Shown: one piece after another, positions 1-8,585 of the stretch
Numbering within the stretch: the first letter of the stretch is position 1
Layout: every line of letters begins with the position of its first letter
Source: Candidatus Magasanikiibacteriota bacterium
Lineage (GTDB): Bacteria > Patescibacteriota > Patescibacteriia > Magasanikbacterales > UBA922
Direction: 5' to 3'
NCBI GenBank assembly: GCA_014729395.1
Contig: WJJZ01000009.1
Coordinates: forward strand, 1 to 37,403
Length of the DNA stretch: 37,403 nt
The notes under the pieces: generated by a model
Told to the model about the DNA's origin: nothing
Database searches by the model: none
What the model saw: the letters and a program-made list of their open reading frames with translations, nothing else
Position numbers and translations under genes: made by a program

Positions 1-120
1 CGTGGCAATGAAGAGCAAGTAACAAAAGCAAAGAATACGATCATTGCGGCTATAATAGGAATAGTATTGGTGGTCGCGGCTTATGCGATAAGTAATTTCA
101 TAACAGGGGCTTTATTATAA
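1..120 (+). CDS. C-terminal fragment of a VirB2/TrbC-like pilin-type membrane protein (5' truncated by window)
   Basis: Frame 1 reads RGNEEQVTKAKNTIIAAIIGIVLVVAAYAISNFITGALL*, matching the C-terminal motif of the next four ORFs. Confidence 0.75.
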   Translation, partial: RGNEEQVTKAKNTIIAAIIGIVLVVAAYAISNFITGALL

Positions 121-195
121 AACGTAGGATATAGAATCCAATTTTTGGAAAAACAATATCCAAATTCTGGATTTTAAATTCTGGATTTAAATTTT

Positions 196-555
196 ATGCT
201 AAAAACATTATTTATTTCATTGGCTTGTCTTGGTTTATTATTTCCATCTGTGGTTATGGGGCAAGGTCTCCGAGATGCTACCGGAAATTTGCAAGGCGTA
301 GCTCAGCAAGCCCGAGTAGATGACAAAGCTGAACTAAGTGAAGTTGTGGGTTCAATTATTAATGGCGCTCTTACACTTGTGGGACTGGTATTTTTAGTCT
401 TAATGGTCTATGCGGGCTATCTTTGGATGACCGCTCGAGGTAATGAAGAGCAAGTTGAAAAGTCTAAAAAGATTATTACCGCGTCAATAATAGGTCTTGT
501 CATAGTGGTGAGCGCATATGCTATCACTACTTTTGTCACGAGTAGGTTTCAATAA
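196..555 (+). CDS. VirB2/TrbC-like pilin-type membrane protein
   Basis: Signal peptide-like N-terminus, two TM segments, motif GYLWMTARGNEEQVEKSKKIITASIIGLVIVVSAYAITTFV. Confidence 0.75.
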   Translation: MLKTLFISLACLGLLFPSVVMGQGLRDATGNLQGVAQQARVDDKAELSEVVGSIINGALTLVGLVFLVLMVYAGYLWMTARGNEEQVEKSKKIITASIIGLVIVVSAYAITTFVTSRFQ

Positions 556-630
556 TACAATAATTTAACGGCAATTATACAATAATTATTGTATAATTAT
601 AGCCAGATTATTGTTAAATTACTGTATAAT

Positions 631-1038
631 ATGAAAAAAATAATAACTACATTAACTATTTTAACTTTGTTAATAATACCGGTGAGTGTATTTGCAATAG
701 ATTTGGGTACAGGTTTGACTGAAGACGCCGCTTTAAGAGCCGGATATTCCGCCGGAACAACTGAAACCACTTTTGCGGAAACTCTTGGTACGGTGGTAAA
801 AGCGGCCTTGTCTCTTGTCGGTATAATTTTTACTTTGCTTTTGGTGTATGCCGGATATCTTTGGATGACAGCGCGTGGTGAAGAGGACAAAGTGAACAAA
901 GCAACAAAGATTATCCAAGCGGCAATAGTGGGATTAATTATAACTCTGGCTGCATATAGTATAACCAACTTTGTAGTGCCAAGAGTCCTGGAAAGAACAA
1001 CCGGAAATACGGGTACAATTGGTAGCCCTGAAGATTAA
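631..1038 (+). CDS. VirB2/TrbC-like pilin-type membrane protein
   Basis: ORF 589..1038; start moved to ATG 631 (MKKIITTLTILTLLII signal peptide). The upstream ORF extension is 11-mer repeat. Confidence 0.75.
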   Translation: MKKIITTLTILTLLIIPVSVFAIDLGTGLTEDAALRAGYSAGTTETTFAETLGTVVKAALSLVGIIFTLLLVYAGYLWMTARGEEDKVNKATKIIQAAIVGLIITLAAYSITNFVVPRVLERTTGNTGTIGSPED

Positions 1039-1039
1039 T

Positions 1040-1438
1040 ATGAAATTTTTTTTCTTACTGACATTTTTATTCGTATTTGTTTTCAGTATTTTTGTATTTC
1101 AGGCTGACTATTCACTCGCTCAGGTGGATCTGCAAGATCAAATAACGCAACAATATGAAGCCGGAGCGGGTGCGGCAGAGTTGGGAGAAGCGAGAGATCC
1201 GAGGAGAATAGTAGCTACAATCATAAAAGTTTTTTTAGGTCTTTTGGGAACTATTTTTATGGTTTTGGTTTTTATGGGAGGTTATTGGTTGCTTATAGCT
1301 AGGGGGGATGAAGAAAAAATAAAAAAAGCACAAAATACCATAAAGCGCGCTGTAATTGGATTAATTATCATTATGTTATCATATGCCATTGTGGATTACA
1401 TAGCCAAAGGCTTACAAACCGCAGTCTATGGCGGATGA
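1040..1438 (+). CDS. VirB2/TrbC-like pilin-type membrane protein
   Basis: ATG 1040 gives MKFFFLLTFLFVFVFSIF signal peptide; motif GGYWLLIARGDEEKIKKAQNTIKRAVIGLIIIMLSYAI. Confidence 0.72.
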   Translation: MKFFFLLTFLFVFVFSIFVFQADYSLAQVDLQDQITQQYEAGAGAAELGEARDPRRIVATIIKVFLGLLGTIFMVLVFMGGYWLLIARGDEEKIKKAQNTIKRAVIGLIIIMLSYAIVDYIAKGLQTAVYGG

Positions 1439-1448
1439 GTTAGTTATT

Positions 1449-1943
1449 ATGACCGATATAAAAAAATGTATTAAATTAAGTTTGCGTTATTTTGCGGCCT
1501 TCTTTTTGATTTTAATATATACTTTCTTTTTTTATATTGTTCCGGTAAATGCTAGTGGTGGTTCAAATAGTTCGGATTTGGCCGAGCAAACCGCTGCCTT
1601 TGCCGGTCAGCAAGGGGCCGGAATTGAAACAGACAGAGATGTAAGAGAAGTTGCTGCATTAATAATCAGAAGTGCTCTGGGTTTGATTGGGATTATATTT
1701 TTAGGATATGGAATTTATGGGGGATATGTAATTATGATGTCAAGAGGAAATGAAGAAAAAGTAGCTCAAGGCAAAAAAACACTTTTGACAGCTGTTATTG
1801 GTGTAATAGTGATTTTAGGAGCCTATGCGATTACATTGGCAATCGCCAGAATTGTAACACCGCGTAGCTATGAGTCCGGAGTAGATGTATGGGTAGAGCC
1901 GGATTATTCAGATTATTATAATAGTGATCCTTTGGGTTTTTAA
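1449..1943 (+). CDS. VirB2/TrbC-like pilin-type membrane protein with acidic/aromatic C-terminal extension
   Basis: ORF 1428..1943, in-frame ATG at 1449; motif GGYVIMMSRGNEEKVAQGKKTLLTAVIGVIVILGAYAITLAI. Confidence 0.7.
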   Translation: MTDIKKCIKLSLRYFAAFFLILIYTFFFYIVPVNASGGSNSSDLAEQTAAFAGQQGAGIETDRDVREVAALIIRSALGLIGIIFLGYGIYGGYVIMMSRGNEEKVAQGKKTLLTAVIGVIVILGAYAITLAIARIVTPRSYESGVDVWVEPDYSDYYNSDPLGF

Positions 1944-3043
1944 AATTTTTCCTTTATTACTTTTAGAATTTTATTGGCCCCGTTGGGGATATTTTTTTTA
2001 TGCGAAGAGGGGTTTTTTATATATTTATGCACGTAATACAATAAATCTTCGGGACTGTGCACCACGGATCCCAAATTATTTTGTAAAATATACTCGGCAT
2101 TTCTTTCTTCTTGCCCGGGTATCGGTTCGGTAGCAATAATATATTTGCCGCAAGCGATGCATTCAGTGGTAGTTAAACCACCGGTTTTGGTTATAATCAA
2201 GTCAGAGCATTTCACGTAGTCGTGAACGATGTCGGTCCAGCCAAGGATAGTCATTGAAATATTGTCAGGGTAGTTTATTTTTTCAAGTCTTTTCTTGAGA
2301 GTGGCGTTTTTCCCGGTGATTGCTATGATATGAATATCTTTATCAATTTTTAATAGTGTATTGATGACTTTATCGCTTCTTGTGAAACCTTGGCCACCAG
2401 ACATAACTAAGAAAATACTTTTATCAAGAGGTAAATTCAGTTTTTTCTTTAGAGTGATTGGATCCCTTTTTTCAAAAAAAACCGAATCAATCGGAATTCC
2501 ACTCAGGGTGGATGGAGCCCTGTTGTCGCTGTTCATTATTTTCCATTTCATTTTTTCCGTGGCAACAAAATAGTGACTGACTCCCGAAACAAGCCAAAGA
2601 TTATGCAGGTCATAATCTGTTAGAACAAGAGTAACCGGTACATTGAATTTATATTTTTTAGGAGCATTAAATATAATATCGGCAGGTAAGAAATGTGTAC
2701 AAATTATTATATCGGGCTTATATGAATTAATATATTCGTAAAATTTGTACGAGTTTATTTTTTTTAATTGATTTGTAATTTTGTTAAATTTGCGGCCTAT
2801 GTTATTGTTGTCGGTTTTATCATACAAATAACCCCATAATTCGGGCATTCTTTTTACAATTAGGTCATAAGAATCAATAACGGCTTTTTTCATTGTCAAT
2901 GTGGTGTGATCGATTAAATCAATATGTTTTGTTTCAATGTCGGGAAAATTTTGTTGTGCTTCCTTGTGTATTGCTTGAGCGGCTCGAACATGACCGGATC
3001 CACCCGGAATTGAGATAATTAAAACTTTCTTTTTTTGTTTCAT
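1940..3043 (-). CDS. MGDG synthase-like / GT28-type glycosyltransferase
   Basis: N-terminal IPGGSGHVRAAQAI and C-terminal TKTGGLTTTECIACGKYIIATEPIPGQEERNAEYI typical of UDP-sugar lipid glycosyltransferases. Confidence 0.8.
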   Translation of the reverse strand: MKQKKKVLIISIPGGSGHVRAAQAIHKEAQQNFPDIETKHIDLIDHTTLTMKKAVIDSYDLIVKRMPELWGYLYDKTDNNNIGRKFNKITNQLKKINSYKFYEYINSYKPDIIICTHFLPADIIFNAPKKYKFNVPVTLVLTDYDLHNLWLVSGVSHYFVATEKMKWKIMNSDNRAPSTLSGIPIDSVFFEKRDPITLKKKLNLPLDKSIFLVMSGGQGFTRSDKVINTLLKIDKDIHIIAITGKNATLKKRLEKINYPDNISMTILGWTDIVHDYVKCSDLIITKTGGLTTTECIACGKYIIATEPIPGQEERNAEYILQNNLGSVVHSPEDLLYYVHKYIKNPSSHKKNIPNGANKILKVIKEKF

Positions 3044-3098
3044 ATAAGCTTATTGTATCGTAAATTTGCTTTATATTCTAGTATTAAAAAATCCCCAA

Positions 3099-3174
3099 TG
3101 GGGTGGCTATCGGGAATTGAACCCGAATTGTCGGCGCCACAAGCCGAAGTAATAACCATTATACCATAGCCACC
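3099..3174 (-). tRNA. tRNA-His (GTG)
   Basis: Cloverleaf on the minus strand: GTGGCTA/TAGCCAC acceptor, loop CTTGTGGC with GTG anticodon, G-1 opposite C73, encoded CCA. Confidence 0.93.
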
Positions 3175-3254
3175 CCACTAGGGACTTGGATAACAAAAAA
3201 ATTATAGCAAGATTTTGCTGTTTTGTCAATAATATTTATTGTTTTTTAAAAATA

Positions 3255-3287
3255 AAAAACAGCCCTTTTAATGAACTGTTTTTTTAA
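3255..3287 (-). terminator. Rho-independent terminator of slipin gene
   Basis: Minus strand ACAG...CTGT hairpin followed by T tract. Confidence 0.5.
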
Positions 3288-3293
3288 AGTTAA

Positions 3294-4040
3294 TTATTTA
3301 GTAGCCACTCTTTCAAAAGCTCTTAATACTTCCAAAGGAATCGCAAAAATAACAGTATTTGATTGGTCAGAGCTTAGGTCATTCAAGCTGTTTAGGGTTC
3401 TAAGGTGTAGAGCGCCCGGCTGGTCAGCTAATTTTTTGGCAGCATCAGTCAAGTTTTGTGAAGCAGCCACTTCACCTTCGGATTTAATAATCACCGCTCT
3501 TCTTTCGCGTTCAGCTTCAGCCTGCTTGGCTATAGTTCGTTGCATTTCATCCGGTAAAATAACGTCTTTTAACTCGACACTCTCTACTTTTATTCCCCAA
3601 GGATCTGTTGCTGTGTCAACGATTTCTTTTATTTTTTGAGCGGCTGTTTCTCTATTAGCAAGCAGTTCGTCAAGTTCCAGTTCACCTACCACATTTCTCA
3701 TAGTGGTCTGAGCCAATTGACTAACAGCGAACCAGAAATTTTCCACTTCTAATACGGCTTTGGAGGCGTCGGCTACCTTGTAGTAAATTACAGCATTAAT
3801 TTTTGCCGAAATATTATCTTTTGTAATGGCTTCCTGAAAAGGGACATCAACCGCTTTTACACGCATGTCGACTTTGGTCATGCTTTGGAAAACAGGAATA
3901 ACCAAGCGCCAACCCGGTTTAATTACTCCCTTGAATTTTCCAAGCTGAAATTTAACCCCTCTTTGGTATTCATTTACCTGGCGTATGCTTATTAGCAGTA
4001 CAACACCGATAAAAATTAATAAACTTATAAAACCTGACAT
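3294..4040 (-). CDS. SPFH/Band 7 domain protein (slipin/stomatin-like)
   Basis: N-terminal TM, VNEYQRGVKFQLGKFKGVIKPGWRLVIPVF, RERRAVIIKSEGEVAASQNL. Confidence 0.9.
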   Translation of the reverse strand: MSGFISLLIFIGVVLLISIRQVNEYQRGVKFQLGKFKGVIKPGWRLVIPVFQSMTKVDMRVKAVDVPFQEAITKDNISAKINAVIYYKVADASKAVLEVENFWFAVSQLAQTTMRNVVGELELDELLANRETAAQKIKEIVDTATDPWGIKVESVELKDVILPDEMQRTIAKQAEAERERRAVIIKSEGEVAASQNLTDAAKKLADQPGALHLRTLNSLNDLSSDQSNTVIFAIPLEVLRAFERVATK

Positions 4041-4047
4041 ATTATTT

Positions 4048-4106
4048 TAGTTTAAAATCTAGAATTATTAAATCCCTTAATTAACTTGGGACGGGTCTAG
4101 AATTTA
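4048..4106. repeat. Heptamer-type AT-rich palindromic repeat next to the slipin start
   Basis: aaatctagaattattaaatccctt...gggacgggtctagaatttattaat; imperfect inverted repeat with approximately 7-bp wording. Confidence 0.45.
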
Positions 4107-4200
4107 TTAATATAACTTAGTATATGTAAAATTCATGGAAAATTCAAGAGCTCGGATAAAAAAACATACGTCAATTTAACTTTAGTTAAGTAATTTTTAT

Positions 4201-4254
4201 TGTACAATTATAGTCAAATTATAGTATAATTATTGTAATTTACTGTAATTTACT
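4201..4254. repeat. 11-mer (NNNNNAATTAT) repeat cluster abutting ATG 4255
   Basis: tgtacaattat|agtcaaattat|agtataattat|tgtaatttac|tgtaatttact then ATG. Confidence 0.8.
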
Positions 4255-5310
4255 ATGAAAAAATTATTATTAATCATTATTTTTACATTCGTTTTATTAC
4301 CAAGCGCTGTTTTTGCGACGGGCGAGACTCAATTTAAGGCCAGAATAGACAATATTGGTGATGATTTTATCAGAGTAGAAAATTTGGATACAAAAAAGAA
4401 ATACACAATTGATGAATCTTTTGAGGTGGGGATGAGGCAGCAGTTAAATATAGGTGACAAAGTGCTGGTAAATGAAATAACAATGCAGGATGGGGTAAAG
4501 AGATATGTCATTACCGATATGATACGCGGCCCTTGGATTTATGTGCTTATATTTATTTTTATGCTTACGGTAGCTTTGATTGGAGGAAAGCAGGGGGTGA
4601 GGTCGCTTTTTAATTTATTTTTGACATTGACTATAATTTTATTTGTTGTCATACCGCTTGTTTTAAAGGGTTGGAATCCGATACTGGTTGTGGTTGGTGG
4701 CGGCTCTCTTGCAATGTTATTCAACATATACATCACGTACGGAATAAATAAAAAATCCCATGGGACATTAATAAGTATAATCGCCAGTTTATTTTTGGCT
4801 GCTTTGATGTCGGCTTTTTTTGTTCGATTTGCTTCTCTTACCGGGTTTGTCCAAGAGGAAGCGAGTTTTATTATCACTCTTGGTTATAGCGATTTGGATA
4901 TGAGGGGAATACTGTTGGCCGCAATTATTGTTGGTACGCTTGGTGTAATCGATGATTTGGCAATAAGTCAGATTTCATTGGTAAGGGAATTATCAAAAGC
5001 AAACAAGAAAATGACCAAGCTTGAGTTATTCCAGTCTGCGTTCAGAGTCGGGAGAGATCATACCAGTTCGATGGTTAATACTCTTGTTTTGGCTTATACC
5101 GGTGCGGCTTTTCCTTTAATGATATTATTTTCCATAGGCAACCCACCATTTGATTCCTTGGCTTCTATACTAAATAATGAAGCTGTTGCGACTGAAATTG
5201 TCCGTACTTTGGTAGGGAGTATTTGTTTGCTTTTTACAATGCCGATTGCTGCCTGGGTGGGGGCCTGGTTATTTCATAACAAAGTTGACAAAAAGACTGA
5301 AAAAGGTTAA
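4255..5310 (+). CDS. YibE/F-like multi-TM membrane protein
   Basis: Signal peptide, extracytoplasmic domain, LTVALIGGKQGVRSLFNL, GVIDDLAISQISLVREL, RDHTSSMVNTLVLAYTGAAFPL. Confidence 0.8.
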   Translation: MKKLLLIIIFTFVLLPSAVFATGETQFKARIDNIGDDFIRVENLDTKKKYTIDESFEVGMRQQLNIGDKVLVNEITMQDGVKRYVITDMIRGPWIYVLIFIFMLTVALIGGKQGVRSLFNLFLTLTIILFVVIPLVLKGWNPILVVVGGGSLAMLFNIYITYGINKKSHGTLISIIASLFLAALMSAFFVRFASLTGFVQEEASFIITLGYSDLDMRGILLAAIIVGTLGVIDDLAISQISLVRELSKANKKMTKLELFQSAFRVGRDHTSSMVNTLVLAYTGAAFPLMILFSIGNPPFDSLASILNNEAVATEIVRTLVGSICLLFTMPIAAWVGAWLFHNKVDKKTEKG

Positions 5311-5331
5311 AATTTGTGTGTTTTCTTATAC

Positions 5332-5403
5332 GGGCCCGTAGTTCAATGGATAGAATAGAAGCCTTCTAAGCTTTAGATCTAGGTTCGATTCCTAGCGGGC
5401 CTA
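5332..5403 (+). tRNA. tRNA-Arg (TCT)
   Basis: GGGCCCG/CGGGCCT acceptor, CTTCTAA anticodon loop, CTAGGTTCGATTCCTAG T-arm. Confidence 0.9.
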
Positions 5404-5404
5404 C

Positions 5405-5433
5405 AAAAAATCCAGCTCTAGCTGGATTTTTTT
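5405..5433. terminator. Bidirectional intrinsic terminator between tRNA-Arg and xer
   Basis: AAAAAATCCAGCT-CT-AGCTGGATTTTTTT. Confidence 0.85.
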
Positions 5434-6380
5434 GGTTTATCTTTTCTATGATATTTTTTGTGAACTTTTTTTAATTGTTTATCAGTAATATGTGTATAAA
5501 TTTGCGTAGTTGTAATAGAGGAGTGTCCAAGCATGGATTGAACACTTCTGATGTCTGCCCCGTTTTGTAATAAATCGGTTGCAAAAGAGTGTCGCAATGT
5601 GTGTGGCGTTACTTCTTTGGTGATACCGGCCGCCTTGGTGTATTTTTTTACTGTTCTCTGAACGGTTCTTGAAGTAATGTGGTCATCAGAATCTTTTTTG
5701 GCTGATTTTTGTTTCCCTGTTCTTTTGTCATGTGAGACAAATAAATAAGGATTCATATCTTTTCTGCTTTCCATATATTTTTTTATCCAATGTCGGGCTT
5801 GTTCTGACAAAAAAATAATCCTTGATTTACCGCCTTTTCCGGTAATAGTAAATTCATCTTTTTTTAAATTTATATTTTCTTTCTTGAGCTTAGCAAGCTC
5901 CGATACTCGAAGTCCGCTCGAAAAGAGTAGTTCCAAAATTGCTTTATCACGCAAAGCGATCAATTTGGCGTTTGTGGAAGTGCCGATATTTTTTAATGGC
6001 GCTTCTAAAAGTCGATGTAAATCACTGCCTTCCAAGTATGTTATATCTCTATCCGGCATTTTCATAAGCTCAATTTTTTCAGGTGGGAGTGTTTTTACGT
6101 CTCGTTTGGCAAGATACTTCAAAAAACTTCTTAAAGCTATGAGGTGATAATTTTGCGTGTTCTTTTTCAAAGGTTCACCATGAACATCAATTAATTTATT
6201 GAGCCATAGTCTGTATTTTCTAATATCTTCAGCTGTGACTGAAGTGGGGGATTTGTCACCAAACCATTCTATAAAACGACTTAAATAAAAGTGATAATTT
6301 TGAATGGTCTTATCACTCCTATTTTTTTCAATCTCGAGATGTTCGAGAAAGTCAGTTAAATATTTGGAGAGGGTTTTCAT
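5418..6380 (-). CDS. xerC/D: Tyrosine recombinase XerC/XerD-like
   Basis: SAM-like N-terminal domain, ELLFSSGLRVSEL, HTLRHSFATDLLQNGADIRSVQSMLGHSSITTTQIYTH. Confidence 0.92.
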   Translation of the reverse strand: MKTLSKYLTDFLEHLEIEKNRSDKTIQNYHFYLSRFIEWFGDKSPTSVTAEDIRKYRLWLNKLIDVHGEPLKKNTQNYHLIALRSFLKYLAKRDVKTLPPEKIELMKMPDRDITYLEGSDLHRLLEAPLKNIGTSTNAKLIALRDKAILELLFSSGLRVSELAKLKKENINLKKDEFTITGKGGKSRIIFLSEQARHWIKKYMESRKDMNPYLFVSHDKRTGKQKSAKKDSDDHITSRTVQRTVKKYTKAAGITKEVTPHTLRHSFATDLLQNGADIRSVQSMLGHSSITTTQIYTHITDKQLKKVHKKYHRKDKPKKSS

Positions 6381-6388
6381 AATAATCA

Positions 6389-6468
6389 GTTCACAGCCAG
6401 CAGTTCACAATGGATTTATCCAATCCGGTTATGTCTCTTTCTGAGAACTGTTAGCTGCGAACTGTTAT
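6389..6468. repeat. Heptamer repeat with inverted arms (gttcaca-gccagca-gttcaca ... ctgagaa-ctgttag-ctgcgaa-ctgttat)
   Basis: Read by eye as 7-bp words; ends 8 nt from the xer start codon. Confidence 0.75.
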
Positions 6469-6510
6469 TATTGTACGACATATTTATATCTTTTTCAAGT
6501 AAAAATGCTA

Positions 6511-6539
6511 TTGACAAAGTGCTATTTTTTTGCTATAAT
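6511..6539 (+). promoter_or_regulatory. Consensus sigma70-type promoter
   Basis: TTGACA (6511-6516), 17-nt spacer, TATAAT (6534-6539). Confidence 0.85.
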
Positions 6540-6593
6540 ATATATGTTCAATACAAAAAGTTGAACCAAAAATAAAAATAAATACAAAAACAT

Positions 6594-6713
6594 ATGGAGG
6601 AAAAAAATTGGGCCACCGGCTCGGAAAAATTTGAGTTACATTTTCCCTTTTATTACCTTTTAGCAGGTATCGCTTTACTGATAGCTGTTTTTTTATATCT
6701 TCCTGGAGGATAA
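6594..6713 (+). CDS. Putative 39-aa single-pass membrane miniprotein (below ORF-track size cutoff)
   Basis: MEEKNWATGSEKFELHFPFYYLLAGIALLIAVFLYLPGG*; consensus promoter upstream and terminator downstream. Confidence 0.6.
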   Translation: MEEKNWATGSEKFELHFPFYYLLAGIALLIAVFLYLPGG

Positions 6714-6753
6714 AGTATTTTTTTTAACAATTTATATTTTATAAAATAAATTT

Positions 6754-6778
6754 AGCCCCGCAAGGGCTATTTTTTTTG
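6754..6778 (+). terminator. Intrinsic terminator
   Basis: AGCCC-CGCAA-GGGCT followed by a T tract. Confidence 0.85.
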
Positions 6779-6868
6779 AGAAATTCATGTTACATTAATA
6801 CACGACACACGATCCATGTCCGTCTGTCGTTGTCAGGGAAGATTATACAAAATGTAAATCGTATTAAT

Positions 6869-7327
6869 ATGTTTTATCTTATCCTACCCAACATCAGATC
6901 ATGTCACAATGTCGGCGCCATGTTTAGAACCGCCGATGCTTTTGGCATTAGTAGAATTTTTTTAGTAGGTTATACGGCCAGTCCGCCCAAAATTCAAATT
7001 GACAAAGTCGCGCTTGGTGCGGAAAAATGGGTACCTTGGGAAAAAAGGGAAGATTTGGCGAGTTTAATAAAAGAACTTAAAGAAAAAGGAGTAAAAATAG
7101 TAGCTTTAGAAAAAAATGATAAAAGTATTAATATTTCTTTAACAAAATTTGATGCCCCGCTTGCTTTAATAGTAGGTAATGAGGTGGAGGGGGTTGAACC
7201 GGATATATTAAAAATGTGTGATCAGATCGTGCATATTCCGATGTACGGGAAGAAGGAGAGTTTGAATGTTTCGGTTGCAGCCGGTGTGGCGATGTATGTA
7301 ATAAACAATAATTACACAATAATTTGA
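6869..7327 (+). CDS. TrmH/SpoU family RNA 2'-O-methyltransferase
   Basis: MFYLILPNIRSCHNVGAMFRTADAFGI; LIVGNEVEGVEPDIL; IPMYGKKESLNVSVAAGVAMY. Start placed at ATG 6869, not the ORF-track start in the terminator. Confidence 0.9.
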   Translation: MFYLILPNIRSCHNVGAMFRTADAFGISRIFLVGYTASPPKIQIDKVALGAEKWVPWEKREDLASLIKELKEKGVKIVALEKNDKSINISLTKFDAPLALIVGNEVEGVEPDILKMCDQIVHIPMYGKKESLNVSVAAGVAMYVINNNYTII

Positions 7328-7398
7328 CCATAATTACACAATAATTATTTTAATTATCGTCAAATCATTGTTAAATTATCATATAATTATAGTATTCT
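7317..7398. repeat. 11-mer repeat cluster abutting ATG 7399 and overlapping the 3' end of the SpoU gene
   Basis: acaataattac|acaataatttg|accataattac|acaataattat ... cgtcaaatcat|tgttaaattat|catataattat|agtattct. Confidence 0.8.
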
Positions 7399-8067
7399 AT
7401 GAAAACCATAATTTTTGACATCGAAACAATTCCTGTGGATTTTGATTCCTTGGATGAAGCTCAACAATATTATTTACAAAAATATGCGGATACAGATGAA
7501 GAAAAAGAAAAAGTAAAAGATCAAATGGCTCTGTGGGCGCCGACAAATAGGATAGTGGCAATTGGAATGCTTTCGGTAGAATCTGAAAGTGGAGCGGTTT
7601 ATTTCCAGGATGGCGATAAAGAGATTGAGGATTTTGAAGATGGGGAAATTAAATATTCAGCCGGATCTGAAAAAGAAATTTTAGAAAAATTTTGGAAAGC
7701 AATTTCTTTTGCTAATAAATTTGTTACTTTCAATGGACGCGGATTTGACTGTCCGGTGCTTATGTTGCGGTCGGCTATGCTTGAAGTTAAGCCAACAAAA
7801 AATTTAATGCCGTATAGATATAGCGCGGATCAGCATGTTGATTTATTGGAACAGCTGACTTTTTATAATGCGTCCAGAAAGTTTAATTTGGATATGTATT
7901 GCAAGGCTTTTGGAATAAAATCTCCAAAGTCAGGCGGTGTTACCGGTCATGATGTGAAGCCCTTATTTCATGCCGGTGAGTATGAAAAGATAGCTAAATA
8001 TTGTGCCGGGGATTTATTTGCAACACGTGAACTCTATCTTCGCTGGGAGGAGTATATTAAGTTTTAG
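7399..8067 (+). CDS. Predicted 3'-5' exonuclease related to PolB exonuclease domain
   Basis: TIIFDIETIP DEDD motif, FVTFNGRGFDCPVLMLRS, YCAGDLFATRELYLRW. Confidence 0.82.
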   Translation: MKTIIFDIETIPVDFDSLDEAQQYYLQKYADTDEEKEKVKDQMALWAPTNRIVAIGMLSVESESGAVYFQDGDKEIEDFEDGEIKYSAGSEKEILEKFWKAISFANKFVTFNGRGFDCPVLMLRSAMLEVKPTKNLMPYRYSADQHVDLLEQLTFYNASRKFNLDMYCKAFGIKSPKSGGVTGHDVKPLFHAGEYEKIAKYCAGDLFATRELYLRWEEYIKF

Positions 8068-8070
8068 TTG

Positions 8071-8117
8071 AAACAATAATTCAACCATAATTATACAAAT
8101 ATTATACAATAATTTAT
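8071..8117. repeat. 11-mer repeat cluster abutting ATG 8118
   Basis: acaataattc..accataattat|acaaatattat|acaataattta. Confidence 0.7.
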
Positions 8118-8510
8118 ATGCCGGGTAAGTATATAGAATTGAAAGATTTGTTTGTTTATAAAATTTCTTTGGAATTGTGTGACATGGCTTGGGAGATTTA
8201 CCATACATTTGATTGGCAGATTAAAAAAATTATTGGTGATCAGTTTATCAGAGCAGTTGACTCAAATGCTGCCAATATAGTTGAAGGCTATGGGAGGTAT
8301 CATTATCTTGATAAAATTAAGTTCTACTATAATGCTAGGGCATCGTTAATGGAGTCAAAACATTGGTGTATTTTGTTGTCAAAAAGAAAGTTGGTCAATA
8401 AAAAAAATTATGATAATTTTTTGAAACAAATTGAACATGTTCACTACCATCTTAATAATTGGATTAACGTTACCTATAAAAATAGAGATCAGTTCGGTAG
8501 TGATAAGTAG
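8118..8510 (+). CDS. Four-helix-bundle protein (S23/IVP-like family)
   Basis: ELKDLFVYKISLELCDMAWEIY...IGDQFIRAVDSNAANIVEGYGR...FYYNARASLMES. Confidence 0.85.
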   Translation: MPGKYIELKDLFVYKISLELCDMAWEIYHTFDWQIKKIIGDQFIRAVDSNAANIVEGYGRYHYLDKIKFYYNARASLMESKHWCILLSKRKLVNKKNYDNFLKQIEHVHYHLNNWINVTYKNRDQFGSDK

Positions 8511-8511
8511 A

Positions 8512-8585
8512 AAATAATTTATCCGTAATAATTGTGCAATTATTGTGTAATTATTGTATAATTACTGTATAACTATTGTAACCCT
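8512..8585. repeat. 11-mer repeat cluster abutting ATG 8586
   Basis: tccgtaataat|tgtgcaattat|tgtgtaattat|tgtataattac|tgtataactat|tgtaaccct then ATG. Confidence 0.8.

Noticed and set aside
597-968. Antisense ORFs shadowing clear genes (also 4539-4877, 8711-9379, 13269-13655, 14559-14972, 25676-25990 and others)
   Set aside because: They lie opposite strongly supported genes, with composition typical of antisense shadows.
5332-6380. tRNA-Arg next to tyrosine recombinase as an integrated mobile element
   Set aside because: The recombinase looks like housekeeping XerC/D. I saw no second copy of the tRNA 3' end and no cargo or excision genes.
6776-6868. N-terminal extension of the SpoU methyltransferase ORF
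   Set aside because: It starts in the T tract of a terminator. The family domain begins at MFYLILPNIRS (ATG 6869).
8118-8510. Diversity-generating retroelement (Avd-like protein)
   Set aside because: No reverse transcriptase, template repeat or variable repeat found nearby. Kept only as a four-helix-bundle protein.
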